Below are positions 1 through 7,224 of a DNA stretch of 20,123 nucleotides, in pieces; position 1 is the stretch's first letter, and the number at the start of each line of letters is the position of its first letter. The position numbers were made by a program, and so were the translations under genes. The DNA comes from Streptomyces sp. NRRL S-87 (GTDB lineage: Bacteria; Actinomycetota; Actinomycetes; Streptomycetales; Streptomycetaceae), in contig NZ_JOGB01000094.1 in NCBI RefSeq assembly GCF_000719335.1, positions 1 to 20,123 on the forward strand. The letters run 5' to 3'. The notes below the pieces were generated by a model. The model worked only from the letters and a program-made list of their open reading frames with translations. It made no database searches and was not told where the DNA came from.

Positions 1-39
1 CACCACCCCCCAACCCCCCCCAACCCCGAGGACACCCCC

Positions 40-414
40 GTGAGCACCCACCGCCGCACCGTCGCCGTCCGGGCCGCCGCCGTGACCGCGCTCGCCGCGA
101 GCGTGCTGGCGCTGCCCGCCTCCGTCGCACTCGCCGACACCTCTACCGCGGGGCACCGCACCGCCCATGCCCGCCACGCGCGCCAGACCCCCCTCGCCCT
201 CGCCGGGGAGCGCTCCGTGGTCGTCGCCAAGCCGCTGGCCGCGGTCCAGGCGGGCATGCAGTCGCTGCGACCCGGCGTCGCAGCCGACCCCTACTCCGGC
301 CCCGGCGACGGGGTCCTGATGATCGGCGCGGGCGCGGGCATGGCCGCCGTCGGTGCCGCGGGCCTCGGATTCGCGATGCTGCGCCGCGGCCGTACGTACG
401 GCGTCCGGGACTGA
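40..414 (+). CDS. Small secreted protein with C-terminal membrane anchor, unknown function
   Basis: A 124-residue protein starting at GTG 40, with a GAGGA ribosome binding site about 8 nt upstream. Residues 1-32 form a classic signal peptide: a basic start (THRR, R11), a long Ala/Leu/Val core and an ALA-D cleavage site near residue 32. The mature part is short, rich in His, Arg and Ala, and has no recognisable domain. Residues about 92-114 are a Gly/Ala-rich hydrophobic segment followed by RRGR, so the protein is probably exported and held in the membrane by its C-terminus. No LPxTG-like sorting motif is visible. The downstream lipoprotein gene begins 287 bp later on the same strand. The Streptomyces-like secreted architecture is seen directly; the function is unknown. 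Confidence 0.7.
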   Translation: MSTHRRTVAVRAAAVTALAASVLALPASVALADTSTAGHRTAHARHARQTPLALAGERSVVVAKPLAAVQAGMQSLRPGVAADPYSGPGDGVLMIGAGAGMAAVGAAGLGFAMLRRGRTYGVRD

Positions 415-701
415 TGCCGTGGCGCAGCGGGCCGGGGATGCGGGAGCGACCCGGATCGCCGGCGGCCGGGGCGGGCCGGGCGGACGGCGCGCGGGCGGCG
501 TGCCCGGTCAGTGAAGACCGGCCGGTAGCCCTCGGCCGCACCCGGCCGCCGAACGCCGGCGAGTTCCACCGGGCGGACACCCACGGGACCCGGCAGGCGG
601 ACGAAGGCGAGACCCGACCATCAGACGAAAAGGAAATCTCGCCGAATACGGTTGACGGTGCCCAGCACGAGTCGAGCCCAGCACCAGGACCCGGGAGGGC
701 C
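415..701 (+). other. Leader/intergenic region before the lipoprotein gene
   Basis: These 287 bp contain no convincing gene. An open frame runs through from an ATG at 414, which overlaps the preceding stop as TGATG. Its N-terminal 96 codons lack normal third-position GC around 615-660, and they would bury the lipoprotein signal peptide. The stretch 620-655 is unusually AT-rich for this genome (near gacgaaaaggaaatc), so a promoter or leader is plausible there. I cannot assign a sigma-factor consensus. Confidence 0.4.
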
Positions 702-1682
702 GTGAGACCGCGCCGTACGCCACCGCCGCAGGCGGCAGTCCGCCGGGCCGTACTGCCGGCACTGCTCGTCGCCGCCGTCGCCGCCGCCGCGACGGGCTGC
801 GGCGACGCCGGCCGTCTGGAGAGCGCCGGCCCGACCCCGATCGCGAGCGGGCCCGTCCACCTGTGGCCCCAGCGCAAGGGCGCCACGATCCTGCCCCCGG
901 ACCCCGGCGGCAACCCGCCCGAGTACGTGCAGGGCATCCCGCGCGTGACCCGCCAGAACGTCCACGAGGTCGACCCGCTCGCCCTGGTCAAGGCCGAGGT
1001 CAAGGCCAACGGAGGCGCCGCGAGCGGGCCCGTCGCCCTGCCCGCCGAGACCGTACGGGCCGTCGAGGCCTGCAAGACCGCGGGAGCCCCGAAGTGCCCG
1101 GTGCTCGCGCCCTACTACCGGGACCTGACCGGCAACGGCCTCGACGAGCTGATCATCGGCATCGAGATGCCGGACGACCAGCTGGCCGTACGCGCCTACA
1201 CCGCCGACCCCGACGGCCGCCTGAACCGGATCATGGGTACCCAGGACGCGGTGATCAGCGTCGAGCTGGCCGGGCGGGACATCGTCCTGCGCGCCCCGGG
1301 CGGCAATCCCGGATACGAGTGGATCACTGCCTGGTCCTGGGACGAGCACCAGCGGACCATGCTGATCACCCGCGACCAGATCGTGCGCGTGACGCAGCCG
1401 CGCCCGAACGGATCCACAGGAACCGGAGCCATGGGAACCGGATCCGTCGGCACCAGCTCCACGGGCACCGGGTCCCCAGGCACCAGTTCCCCAGGCACCA
1501 GTTCCACGGGCACCGGCTCCACGGGCACCAGCTCCGCCGCCCCCGGCTCGGGCGCCGCCGGCCCCGAGGGCGAGGACACGAGCACCGTGCCCTTCGGCCC
1601 GCCCTCCTCCCCCATCGCCTCGGCCGCCGCGCCCGCGCCCCTCCTCACCCCGGAGGCCTCCCCGCCGGCGGCGGTCCGGTGA
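702..1682 (+). CDS. Putative lipoprotein with Ser/Thr/Gly-rich tail, partner of the sensor kinase
   Basis: A 326-residue protein starting at GTG 702, after a GGGAGGG ribosome binding site at about 693-699 with close spacing. Residues 1-32 are a lipoprotein signal: RPRR, a hydrophobic Ala/Val/Leu stretch, then ATGC with the candidate lipidated Cys at residue 33. The middle holds a motif like those of calcium-binding or FG-GAP-type loops (DLTGNGLDELIIG), followed by a predicted beta-rich domain ending near ITRDQIVRV. From about 1411 to 1560 the gene encodes a low-complexity Gly/Ser/Thr repeat (GTGS, GTSS), then a Pro/Ala tail. The stop overlaps the kinase start as GTGA, so the two are translationally coupled. 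It may be an extracytoplasmic modulator of the kinase, as CseA is for CseBC, but that is inference from context. Confidence 0.7.
   Translation: MRPRRTPPPQAAVRRAVLPALLVAAVAAAATGCGDAGRLESAGPTPIASGPVHLWPQRKGATILPPDPGGNPPEYVQGIPRVTRQNVHEVDPLALVKAEVKANGGAASGPVALPAETVRAVEACKTAGAPKCPVLAPYYRDLTGNGLDELIIGIEMPDDQLAVRAYTADPDGRLNRIMGTQDAVISVELAGRDIVLRAPGGNPGYEWITAWSWDEHQRTMLITRDQIVRVTQPRPNGSTGTGAMGTGSVGTSSTGTGSPGTSSPGTSSTGTGSTGTSSAAPGSGAAGPEGEDTSTVPFGPPSSPIASAAAPAPLLTPEASPPAAVR
1411..1560 (+). repeat. In-frame Gly/Ser/Thr minisatellite in the lipoprotein gene
   Basis: Degenerate 12-15 bp direct repeats built on ggcaccagttcc and ggcaccggctcc. They encode a GTGS/GTSS-rich flexible tail, consistent with a wall-spanning linker. 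Confidence 0.7.
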
Positions 1683-2962
1683 GAAGACCCCGCCTGCCCG
1701 CCTGGACGGCGACGCTGACCTGGAAGTCGGCCTGCTTCATCGCCGTCATGTGCTGCGCCCTCGCCGCCGTGCTCGGTGCGCTCGTGCACGTCGAGGTCAC
1801 CCGCCAGACCGTGGACACCGCCCGCGACAAGGCGCTGTCCAAGCTCACCGACGCGGCCCGCGCCTACGAGGCGGGCGAGGCGCTCCCCCCGGGCTCCGGC
1901 ATCGACCCCGACGGCCTGCCGCCCTCGCTGCGCCGGCTGGCGGTCGGCGGGCTGCGCGGCACGATGGTGGCCGACTACCAGGGCATCCCCACCATGTGGG
2001 CGGCGGCCCCGGCCGACGGCCACGCGCTGGCCTCCGCCGTCGACTACAGCCAGAGCGCCCGCACGATCAGCGGCCTCGACAACGCGATCATCGGCTCCGC
2101 CGTGCTCGCGATCGGCGGCACGCTGCTGGTCGGGGCGTTCGCCGTCACCCGCGTCACCCGTCGGCTGCACCTGGCCGCGACGGTGGCCCGCCGGATCAGC
2201 CAGGGAGACCTGGACGCGCGCGTGGCCGACCCCCGTACGAAGGACCCCTCGCGCCCCCAGGACGAGGTGGCCACGGTCGCCGGGGCCCTGGACACGATGG
2301 CCTCCACCCTCCAGGCCAAGCTGCTGGTCGAGCAGCGATTCACGGCGGACGTCGCGCACGAGCTGCGCACCCCGCTCACCGGCCTGACGGCCGCGGCCGA
2401 ACTGCTGCCCGAGGGGCGCCCGACGGAGCTGGTGCGCGAGCGCGTGCGCACGATGCGGCAGCTGACCGAGGACCTGCTGGAGATCTCGCGCCTGGACACC
2501 GGCCGCGAGCAGATCGAGACGGACCTCCACCCGCTCGGGCCGCTCGCGGAGCGGACGGTGCGCGCCTCCGGCACGGACACGCGGGTGGTGGTCGTGCGGG
2601 ACCTGTACGTGGAGACGGACCGGCGGCGGCTGGAGCGGGTGCTCGGCAACCTGGTGGGCAACGCCCACCAGCACGGCCGCACCCCGGTGGTGGTGACCGT
2701 GGACGGCCCGGTGGTGACGGTACGGGACCACGGCGACGGCTACCCGGACTACCTGCTGGCGCACGGGCCGCAGCGGTTCCGCACCGAGCCGAAGGCCGGG
2801 GTCAAGGGGCACGGCCTCGGGCTGACCATCGCGGTCGGGCAGGCGGCGGCGATCGGCGCCGGTCTGGCGTTCCGCAACGCCCCGGACGGCGGGGCGCTGG
2901 CGGTGCTCACCCTCCCGGCGCCGGACCCGCGCGACGCGCCGGTGCCACCGGGGGCGGACTAG
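1679..2962 (+). CDS. Sensor histidine kinase, CseC-like
   Basis: A 427-residue membrane kinase starting at GTG 1679, inside the GTGA overlap with the lipoprotein stop. TM1 spans about residues 17-38, a short extracytoplasmic sensor about 39-135, and TM2 about 137-157. A HAMP domain follows (about 158-215, including RRISQGDLDARV). The HisKA box is VAHELRTPLTG with phospho-acceptor His227. The HATPase domain has an N box (NLVGNAHQHG, from 324), a G1 box (VRDHGDGYP, 348-356) and a G2 box (GVKGHGLGLTI, 374-384). The N-terminal sequence (PAWTATLTWK, VMCCALAA) and short sensor resemble, from memory, the cell-envelope stress kinase CseC. No response regulator lies on either side in this window, so either it is upstream of base 1 or this is an orphan kinase. 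Confidence 0.88.
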   Translation: MRRPRLPAWTATLTWKSACFIAVMCCALAAVLGALVHVEVTRQTVDTARDKALSKLTDAARAYEAGEALPPGSGIDPDGLPPSLRRLAVGGLRGTMVADYQGIPTMWAAAPADGHALASAVDYSQSARTISGLDNAIIGSAVLAIGGTLLVGAFAVTRVTRRLHLAATVARRISQGDLDARVADPRTKDPSRPQDEVATVAGALDTMASTLQAKLLVEQRFTADVAHELRTPLTGLTAAAELLPEGRPTELVRERVRTMRQLTEDLLEISRLDTGREQIETDLHPLGPLAERTVRASGTDTRVVVVRDLYVETDRRRLERVLGNLVGNAHQHGRTPVVVTVDGPVVTVRDHGDGYPDYLLAHGPQRFRTEPKAGVKGHGLGLTIAVGQAAAIGAGLAFRNAPDGGALAVLTLPAPDPRDAPVPPGAD

Positions 2963-2983
2963 TACAAAGCACTACCAGGGGGT

Positions 2984-3017
2984 GTCCGGCGGAGGGGAGG
3001 ACCTCAGCGGGCCGGAC
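2984..3017. terminator. Inverted repeat between convergent genes, possible bidirectional terminator
   Basis: GTCCGGC (2984-2990) pairs perfectly with GCCGGAC (3011-3017). A 20-nt loop lies between them, and internal GAGG/CCTC can pair as well. It sits between the kinase stop (2962) and the stop of the small minus-strand gene (3021). There is no U-tract, which is common for Streptomyces terminators. Confidence 0.4.
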
Positions 3018-3020
3018 CGC

Positions 3021-3317
3021 TCACGACTCCCCGTCGCCGGCTCCCTCCCGGGAGCCGTCCCCGGACCCGTCGGCCCCGTCCCGCGCCCCGGGCCGCGGCT
3101 TCGACCAGGGCCAGCGCAGCCGTCGGCGCTCGCCCGTGGGGTCCCACTCGTACTTCCAGCCGGTCTGCAGGCCGAGCCGTTTCGAGTAGCCGGCCGGGAC
3201 CCGGCGGTAGACGAGGACCGTCGGCGGGCCGCCGGCGGCGTCGGGGACCGGAATCTCGTACTGCTTCGGCGGGTGGCCGGTGGGGCCGAGCAGGACGGGC
3301 AGCACGCGCCCGTCCAT
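3021..3317 (-). CDS. Small conserved hypothetical protein
   Basis: A 98-residue protein. ATG 3317 was chosen because GAGGGGGG lies just upstream at suitable spacing; the longer open frame upstream is a glycine-rich translation of a C-rich repeat and is unlikely to be used. The protein has a compact N-terminal region (LLGPTGHPPKQYEIPVP, then VLVYRRVPAGYSKRLG and TGWKYEWDPTGERRRLRWPW). It ends in a charged, disordered Gly/Asp/Arg tail. There is no signal peptide, membrane segment or domain I recognise. It converges with the kinase gene and lies 252 bp downstream of the TetR stop. Direct repeats upstream of its start may be regulatory. Confidence 0.6.
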   Translation of the reverse strand: MDGRVLPVLLGPTGHPPKQYEIPVPDAAGGPPTVLVYRRVPAGYSKRLGLQTGWKYEWDPTGERRRLRWPWSKPRPGARDGADGSGDGSREGAGDGES

Positions 3318-3362
3318 CGGGCCCCCCTCGAAGCGGGTGTCGGAGCTCTTCACCCCACCAGT

Positions 3363-3399
3363 GTCACAGCAGGTGCGGCCGGCGGTGTCACGCCAGGTG
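3363..3399 (-). promoter_or_regulatory. Two helically phased direct repeats upstream of the small gene
   Basis: On the minus strand CACCTGCTGTGACAC (ending near 3363) and CACCTGGCGTGACAC (starting 3399) are spaced 22 bp apart, two helical turns, about 45-82 bp upstream of the ATG at 3317. A third copy (CACCTGCTGTGAC, 3583-3571) sits at the end of the TetR gene. Direct repeats at this phasing can be regulator sites; no binding protein is known to me. Confidence 0.3.
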
Positions 3400-3400
3400 C

Positions 3401-3490
3401 CCCACCCCCGCCGCGGAAGGCCCACCACCCCCACCGCGGAAGGCCCACCACCCGCCGCCACGGAAGGCCCACCGCCCCCACCGCGAGAAG
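3401..3490. repeat. ~23-bp degenerate C-rich tandem repeat
   Basis: About four units ending in gcggaagg or close variants, at 3401-3420, 3421-3443, 3444-3467 and 3468-3490. They lie in the 252-bp gap between the TetR stop and the small gene. The rest of the gap (to 3569) is C-rich with no gene visible. Confidence 0.75.
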
Positions 3491-3569
3491 CCACCGCCCG
3501 CCGCCGGAGGCCTGCCGCCCCCGCCCCGGCAACCCCCACCCTCCGCCGCAGGACGCGCCGCCCGCGGCG

Positions 3570-4454
3570 TCACAGCAGGTGCGCCGCATCCGACACGATC
3601 GGGGCCACCCGTCTGACCAGGCTTCCCACCGGCCCCTCCGGCGCCTCCAGCGCCAGTGCCGCCCGGGCCGCGGCCGCGGTCTGCGGGTCGGTGGCGGCCG
3701 TGACCGTGAGCAGCGAGACGAAGTGGTCCACGAGCCAGTCGCGCAGCTCGTCGACCGGCGGCCGCTTGCCCTCGTCCAGCCAGATCAGGGAGGCCGCCTC
3801 CACCGCGGCGATCCAGGTGCGCACCATCATCCGAAGTCGCGGCCCCGGTTCGGGGACGGCCAGGTGGAGCAGGATCTGCTCGGCCGCGGCCCGTCGCACC
3901 CCGTCGACGGTGGCGCTGGTGCGGGAGGTCTCGGCCATGCTGCCGCCCTGGAGCAGGGCGCTGAACCCGGCGTCGTGCTGGTCGACGAAGGCGAGGTAGC
4001 GGTCGAGGACCCGGGTCAGCCGGCGGGTCAGCGGCCCCGAGTGGGCCTCGGCGAAGCACAGTTCGAGCTCCTCGGCCGCGGACCGCAGGGCGGCCTCGTA
4101 CAACTGCTGTTTGCCCCCGGGGAAGTAGCGGTAGACCAGGGGGCGCGAGACGCCGGCAGCCTCGGCCACGTCGTCGAGCGAGACCTCGTCCGGTGACCGG
4201 TGGGCGAAGAGCGACAGCGCCGCCTCCAGCAGCTGGCCGCGCCGCTCCGCCACGCTGAGCCTGCGGTACGCGGGCCGGGCCGGCGCGGCCGGGGCGCAGG
4301 CGGAGCCCGCACCACCTGCGGATGCCGAGCCCGCACCAGCTGCGGAGGCGGAGCCCGCACCAGCTGCGGATGCGGAGGGGGAAGCTGTACGGGATGAAGC
4401 TGTACGGGATGCGGCGGCGGAGGCTGTACGCGGTACGGGCGGCCGGGGCGTCAT
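3570..4454 (-). CDS. TetR/AcrR family transcriptional regulator with repetitive N-terminal extension
   Basis: A 294-residue protein starting at ATG 4454. Residues 1-62 are a low-complexity Ala/Ser/Gly extension made by DNA repeats (SASAAGAG units). The TetR_N domain covers about residues 72-120, with the helix-turn-helix SLDDVAEAAGVSRPLVYRYF at 92-111. This is followed by FPGGKQQLYEAALRS and an all-helical ligand/dimer domain to the C-terminus. Family members are usually about 190-220 residues, so the N-terminal extension is unusual; an internal GTG (SVAERRG) would give a normal-sized protein. The gene lies 41 bp downstream of the AurF-type oxygenase on the same strand, so it is probably co-transcribed and may control that gene and the divergent ferritin-like gene (inference). 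Confidence 0.88.
   Translation of the reverse strand: MTPRPPVPRTASAAASRTASSRTASPSASAAGAGSASAAGAGSASAGGAGSACAPAAPARPAYRRLSVAERRGQLLEAALSLFAHRSPDEVSLDDVAEAAGVSRPLVYRYFPGGKQQLYEAALRSAAEELELCFAEAHSGPLTRRLTRVLDRYLAFVDQHDAGFSALLQGGSMAETSRTSATVDGVRRAAAEQILLHLAVPEPGPRLRMMVRTWIAAVEAASLIWLDEGKRPPVDELRDWLVDHFVSLLTVTAATDPQTAAAARAALALEAPEGPVGSLVRRVAPIVSDAAHLL
4303..4374. repeat. 3 x 24-bp tandem repeat in the TetR N-terminus
   Basis: Units at 4303-4326, 4327-4350 and 4351-4374 (gagcccgcaccagctgcgg core) keep the TetR frame and encode SASAAGAG-like octapeptides. Confidence 0.85.
4381..4410. repeat. 2 x 15-bp perfect tandem repeat in the TetR N-terminus
   Basis: gaagctgtacgggat occurs twice in tandem, and a related ggctgtacgcggtacggg follows. 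It preserves the frame and encodes SRTAS-type pentapeptides. Confidence 0.85.
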
Positions 4455-4495
4455 GCCCCGCAGCGTAACCGCACCCCGCCGCAGCCCGGGCGGCC

Positions 4496-5425
4496 TCAGG
4501 CCAGCAGTCCCGAGCTCCGCCACAGCCGGCGCCCGATGCCGTTGAGCACGCCGATGTCGTCGAGGAAGTCGGTCAGCCGCTTCGCGCCGGTCTGCATCAC
4601 CTCGCGGCGGTGACCGCTGGCCTTGACCTGGGCCACGGCCTCGCGGCGGTCCAGGCCGACGTTGTCGTACACCGCGGGGTTGACGAAGGCGACGGAGAAG
4701 ACGCGGGCGGCCTCGCCGCAGCTGATCCGGGTCAGTTCGCGTTCCCAGCGCGGGGCGGTGACCATCTGGCGCCGCAGCTCCTCGCGGGCGTACCGGACGT
4801 GCCGGGCCTCCTCGACCACGTGGATGCGGGTGACCCCGCGCACCAGCGGCTGCACGCGCTCGTCCGGGAAGGTCAGGCGCTGCATCCAGTCGAGGATCTC
4901 CTCGCCGAGCAGGGTGCAGGCGAAGGAGCCCGGGGTGGTGGAGACGGTCTTGAGGATCCGGGCGAGGTTGTGGTTGAGGCGGGAGACCGGGTACGCGGGG
5001 GCGCCGCCGGTCTTGATGAGGCGGGCGAACATCATCGAGTGCCGGCACTCGTCCGCGATCTCGGTGAGGGCGTACCGGACGTGGTTGCTGGTCAGGGACT
5101 TGTCGTAGATGTGGCGGACGAGCAGCTGCATGAGGATGATCTCGAACCAGATGCCGAGGGAGGCGAGCGAGGCGGCCTCGTGGCGGGCCAGCTCCATGCG
5201 CTGCTCCTCGGACATCCGCTTCCACAGCGGGGTGTCGTAGAGGGAGACCAGCTCGGGCGGCCAGTACCACTTGCCCTCGACCGGGGGTGCGTCCCAGTCG
5301 AGCTCCTCGTCCGGGTCGAAGGAGTGCCTGGCGGAGGAGTCGAGCAGCCGCTCGGCAATCTGCTCGCGGTCCTTGAGCAGGCCGAGCGCGTCCCGCAGGA
5401 CGGTGCGGTCGGTCGCGGTCGTCAT
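4496..5425 (-). CDS. AurF-type diiron oxygenase
   Basis: A 309-residue cytoplasmic protein of the AurF (p-aminobenzoate N-oxygenase) diiron family. ATG 5425 was chosen over an in-frame GTG at 5467 because GAGGAG lies 9 nt upstream of it. The metal-ligand pattern is complete: E95 (GIWFE), E126xxH129 (EIADECRH), E175 or E176 (GEEILDW), and H202xxxE206xxH209 (HVVEEARH). The last spacing matches the HxxxExxH motif of AurF. Such enzymes activate O2 at a carboxylate-bridged diiron centre to oxidise amines or other substrates; the substrate here cannot be read from sequence. The gene is divergent from a second diiron protein (183-bp gap) and is followed after 41 bp by the TetR gene. No biosynthetic cluster genes flank it. 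Confidence 0.85.
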   Translation of the reverse strand: MTTATDRTVLRDALGLLKDREQIAERLLDSSARHSFDPDEELDWDAPPVEGKWYWPPELVSLYDTPLWKRMSEEQRMELARHEAASLASLGIWFEIILMQLLVRHIYDKSLTSNHVRYALTEIADECRHSMMFARLIKTGGAPAYPVSRLNHNLARILKTVSTTPGSFACTLLGEEILDWMQRLTFPDERVQPLVRGVTRIHVVEEARHVRYAREELRRQMVTAPRWERELTRISCGEAARVFSVAFVNPAVYDNVGLDRREAVAQVKASGHRREVMQTGAKRLTDFLDDIGVLNGIGRRLWRSSGLLA

Positions 5426-5608
5426 GGGTTCCGACTCCTCGTGCGGACGTGGGTCACCAACGGTCACCCCTTATGAGACTCCTCGTCAGCAACGCCGTCA
5501 ATCCCTCGCGCACGAGTTGTTGACCCGGCGTCTACCAACGTGTGAACCTGCCAACCGTCCCGTCATGTACGGCACTTCCGCGCCACAGCGCGAGACAAGG
5601 GGGCGTCG
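5426..5608. promoter_or_regulatory. Divergent promoter region between the two diiron genes
   Basis: GGTCACC is repeated in direct orientation at 5452-5458 and 5462-5468 (10-bp phase). GGTCACCAAC (5452-5461) has a 9/10 inverted counterpart, GTTGTTGACC (5516-5525). CCAAC recurs at 5535-5539 and 5551-5555. A weak minus-strand promoter may be TTGACG (5501-5496) with TCATAA (5476-5471), but the 19-bp spacer is long. A plus-strand -35 may be TTGACC (5520-5525), with no good -10. These repeats are candidate operator half-sites for the neighbouring TetR protein (inference). Confidence 0.35.
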
Positions 5609-6757
5609 GTGGCGACGCACGAGCTCTACACGACCGACCCGGGTGAGCCGATCTGGTCCGTCCCGTCCGCCGGCTCCGCCCGCTTCAACTGGGAGTACGA
5701 CGGCGGCCGCGACCGGCTCCTGGCCCTCTACCAGAAGGGCAAGGACAAGCAGTGGGACGGCGCCAAGCGGATCGACTGGGACCTGGAGGTCGACCCGTAC
5801 GACCCGCTGGGCACCCCGGACGAGGTGCTGACCCTGCACGGCACCCGGCACTGGGCGAAGATGACCGACAAGGACAAGGGCGACCTGCGCCGGCACTACA
5901 CCGCCTGGCAGTTCAGCCAGTTCCTGCACGGCGAGCAGGGCGCCATGGTGTGCGCGGCGCGGATCGTGGAGTCCGTACCGGACCTGGACGCGAAGTTCTA
6001 CTCGGCGACCCAGACCATGGACGAGGCCCGGCACGCCGAGATCTACGCCCGCTTCCTGCACGACAAGATCGGGATGCTCTACCCGATCAACGACAACCTC
6101 CAGGGACTGCTGGGCGACACCCTGCGCGACTCCCGCTGGGACATGCCCTACCTCGGCATGCAGGTGCTGATCGAGGGCCTCGCGCTGGCCGCGTTCGGCA
6201 TGATCCGCGACACCACCGACAAGCCGCTGCCGAAGCAGATCCTGGCGTACGTCATGCAGGACGAGGCCCGGCACGTGGCCTTCGGGCGGATGGCCCTGCG
6301 GGACCACTACAAGCAGCTCACGGACGCCGAACTGCGCGAGCGGGAGGAGTTCGTGATCGAGGGCTGCTACCTGATGCGCGACCGGTTGCGCGGGGTGGAG
6401 GTGCTGGAGAACTTCGGCATCCCGAAGGCGGAGGCCGAGGAGCTCTCCGAGCAGTCCGAGTTCCTGCACCTGTTCCGCCGGCTGCTGTTCAGCCGGATCG
6501 TGCCGTGCGTGAAGGACATCGGCCTGTGGGGCGAGCGCCTCCAGAAGGCGTACCTCGACATGGGCGTCTTCGAGATGGGCGACTCCAACCTCGACCTGCT
6601 CATGACCCAGGACGAGGAGGTCGCCGAGGCCCTGGACCGCGAGCGGTTCGCGGCGGAGGAACGCGCCCGCGCCGCCGAGGTCCGGGCCACGATCGCCGAG
6701 GGCGCGGGCGAGGGCGGCGCGGTCACGCCGGCGGCGGGAAGGACGTGCGGAGGGTGA
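5609..6757 (+). CDS. Ferritin-like diiron protein, putative oxygenase
   Basis: A 382-residue protein starting at GTG 5609, with an AAGGGGG ribosome binding site about 6 nt upstream. It shows a full two-helix-pair diiron signature: E109 (HGEQGA), E139xxH142 (MDEARHAE), E189 (LIEGLALAAFG) and E219xxH222 (QDEARHVAFG). This pattern is shared by the ferritin-like superfamily, including ribonucleotide-reductase R2-like and hydroxylase proteins. A conserved aromatic N-terminal region (SARFNWEYDGGRDRLLALYQKGKDKQWD) precedes it. The C-terminal 40 residues are a charged, Ala-rich tail. No signal peptide or membrane segment is seen. It is divergent from the AurF-type gene, and its last 35 bp overlap the tail of the DUF3291 gene on the other strand. 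The reaction and substrate are unknown. Confidence 0.82.
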   Translation: MATHELYTTDPGEPIWSVPSAGSARFNWEYDGGRDRLLALYQKGKDKQWDGAKRIDWDLEVDPYDPLGTPDEVLTLHGTRHWAKMTDKDKGDLRRHYTAWQFSQFLHGEQGAMVCAARIVESVPDLDAKFYSATQTMDEARHAEIYARFLHDKIGMLYPINDNLQGLLGDTLRDSRWDMPYLGMQVLIEGLALAAFGMIRDTTDKPLPKQILAYVMQDEARHVAFGRMALRDHYKQLTDAELREREEFVIEGCYLMRDRLRGVEVLENFGIPKAEAEELSEQSEFLHLFRRLLFSRIVPCVKDIGLWGERLQKAYLDMGVFEMGDSNLDLLMTQDEEVAEALDRERFAAEERARAAEVRATIAEGAGEGGAVTPAAGRTCGG

Positions 6758-7181
6758 AGGCGTGGGGGGTGGGGCCGTGGGCACGGAGGTGGGCGAGGCG
6801 CTCGCCGGCCTCGGCCACGGAGGGACGGTGTCCCCCCTCGACCCACCACAGGGCGGTGGCCACCTCGGTGAGGTGCTCGAACCACTCGCGGCGGCGGGTC
6901 AGGAACTCGCGGTGCAGGCCCTGGTACATGAAGGCGGTCAGCGCGTCGGTGTCCCGCCAGACCGAGAGGTTGACCATGAGGGCGTCGTCGCCGTCGAGCC
7001 GGAGGGCGGTGGCGTTGCCGGAGGCGTCCTGGAGGCGCCAGACGAAGCCGTCGGCGGCGTCGGCGACGGCGTTGACGGGGTCGAGCCCGTCCATGAAGTC
7101 CTTGAACTCCACTGCGTCCACGGGGTACTTGGGGAGGGCTATGTTCACCTGTGCGAGCTCGTGGCGGATGGTTTCAGTCAT
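6723..7181 (-). CDS. DUF3291 domain protein
   Basis: A 152-residue soluble protein starting at ATG 7181. It matches, from memory, the DUF3291 pattern: LAQVNIALPKYPVD near the start, a central VNLSVWRD...ALTAFMYQGLHREFLTRRREWFE, then ALWWVEGGHRPS and HGPTPHAFTL. The family is related in fold to small alpha/beta-barrel monooxygenase-like proteins, but no function is established. The ribosome binding site is weak (GCGGAC). The 3' end overlaps the ferritin-like gene by 35 bp tail to tail. It follows the PBP gene on the same strand, separated by a hairpin at 7196-7216. Confidence 0.8.
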   Translation of the reverse strand: MTETIRHELAQVNIALPKYPVDAVEFKDFMDGLDPVNAVADAADGFVWRLQDASGNATALRLDGDDALMVNLSVWRDTDALTAFMYQGLHREFLTRRREWFEHLTEVATALWWVEGGHRPSVAEAGERLAHLRAHGPTPHAFTLRTSFPPPA

Positions 7182-7195
7182 GTCCGCACGATACG

Positions 7196-7216
7196 GCCGG
7201 AGTCGGGCGCTCCGGC
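7196..7216 (-). terminator. Hairpin just after the PBP stop codon
   Basis: GCCGGAG (7196-7202) and CTCCGGC (7210-7216) form a perfect 7-bp stem with a 7-nt loop, 8 nt beyond the PBP stop on the minus strand. There is no U-tract. It could end or attenuate the ftsW-PBP transcript before the DUF3291 gene. Confidence 0.5.
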
Positions 7217-7224
7217 AGGCGTGA

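Noticed and set aside
414..701. N-terminal extension of the lipoprotein from ATG 414
   Set aside because: It would place 96 non-coding-like residues before a good lipoprotein signal; GTG 702 has its own ribosome binding site.
3318..3539. Glycine-rich N-terminal extension of the small minus-strand protein
   Set aside because: It only translates the C-rich 23-bp repeat; ATG 3317 has its own ribosome binding site.
5426..5467. Upstream GTG 5467 as the start of the AurF-type gene
   Set aside because: ATG 5425 has GAGGAG at correct spacing; the extension is unlike the family and covers candidate operator repeats.
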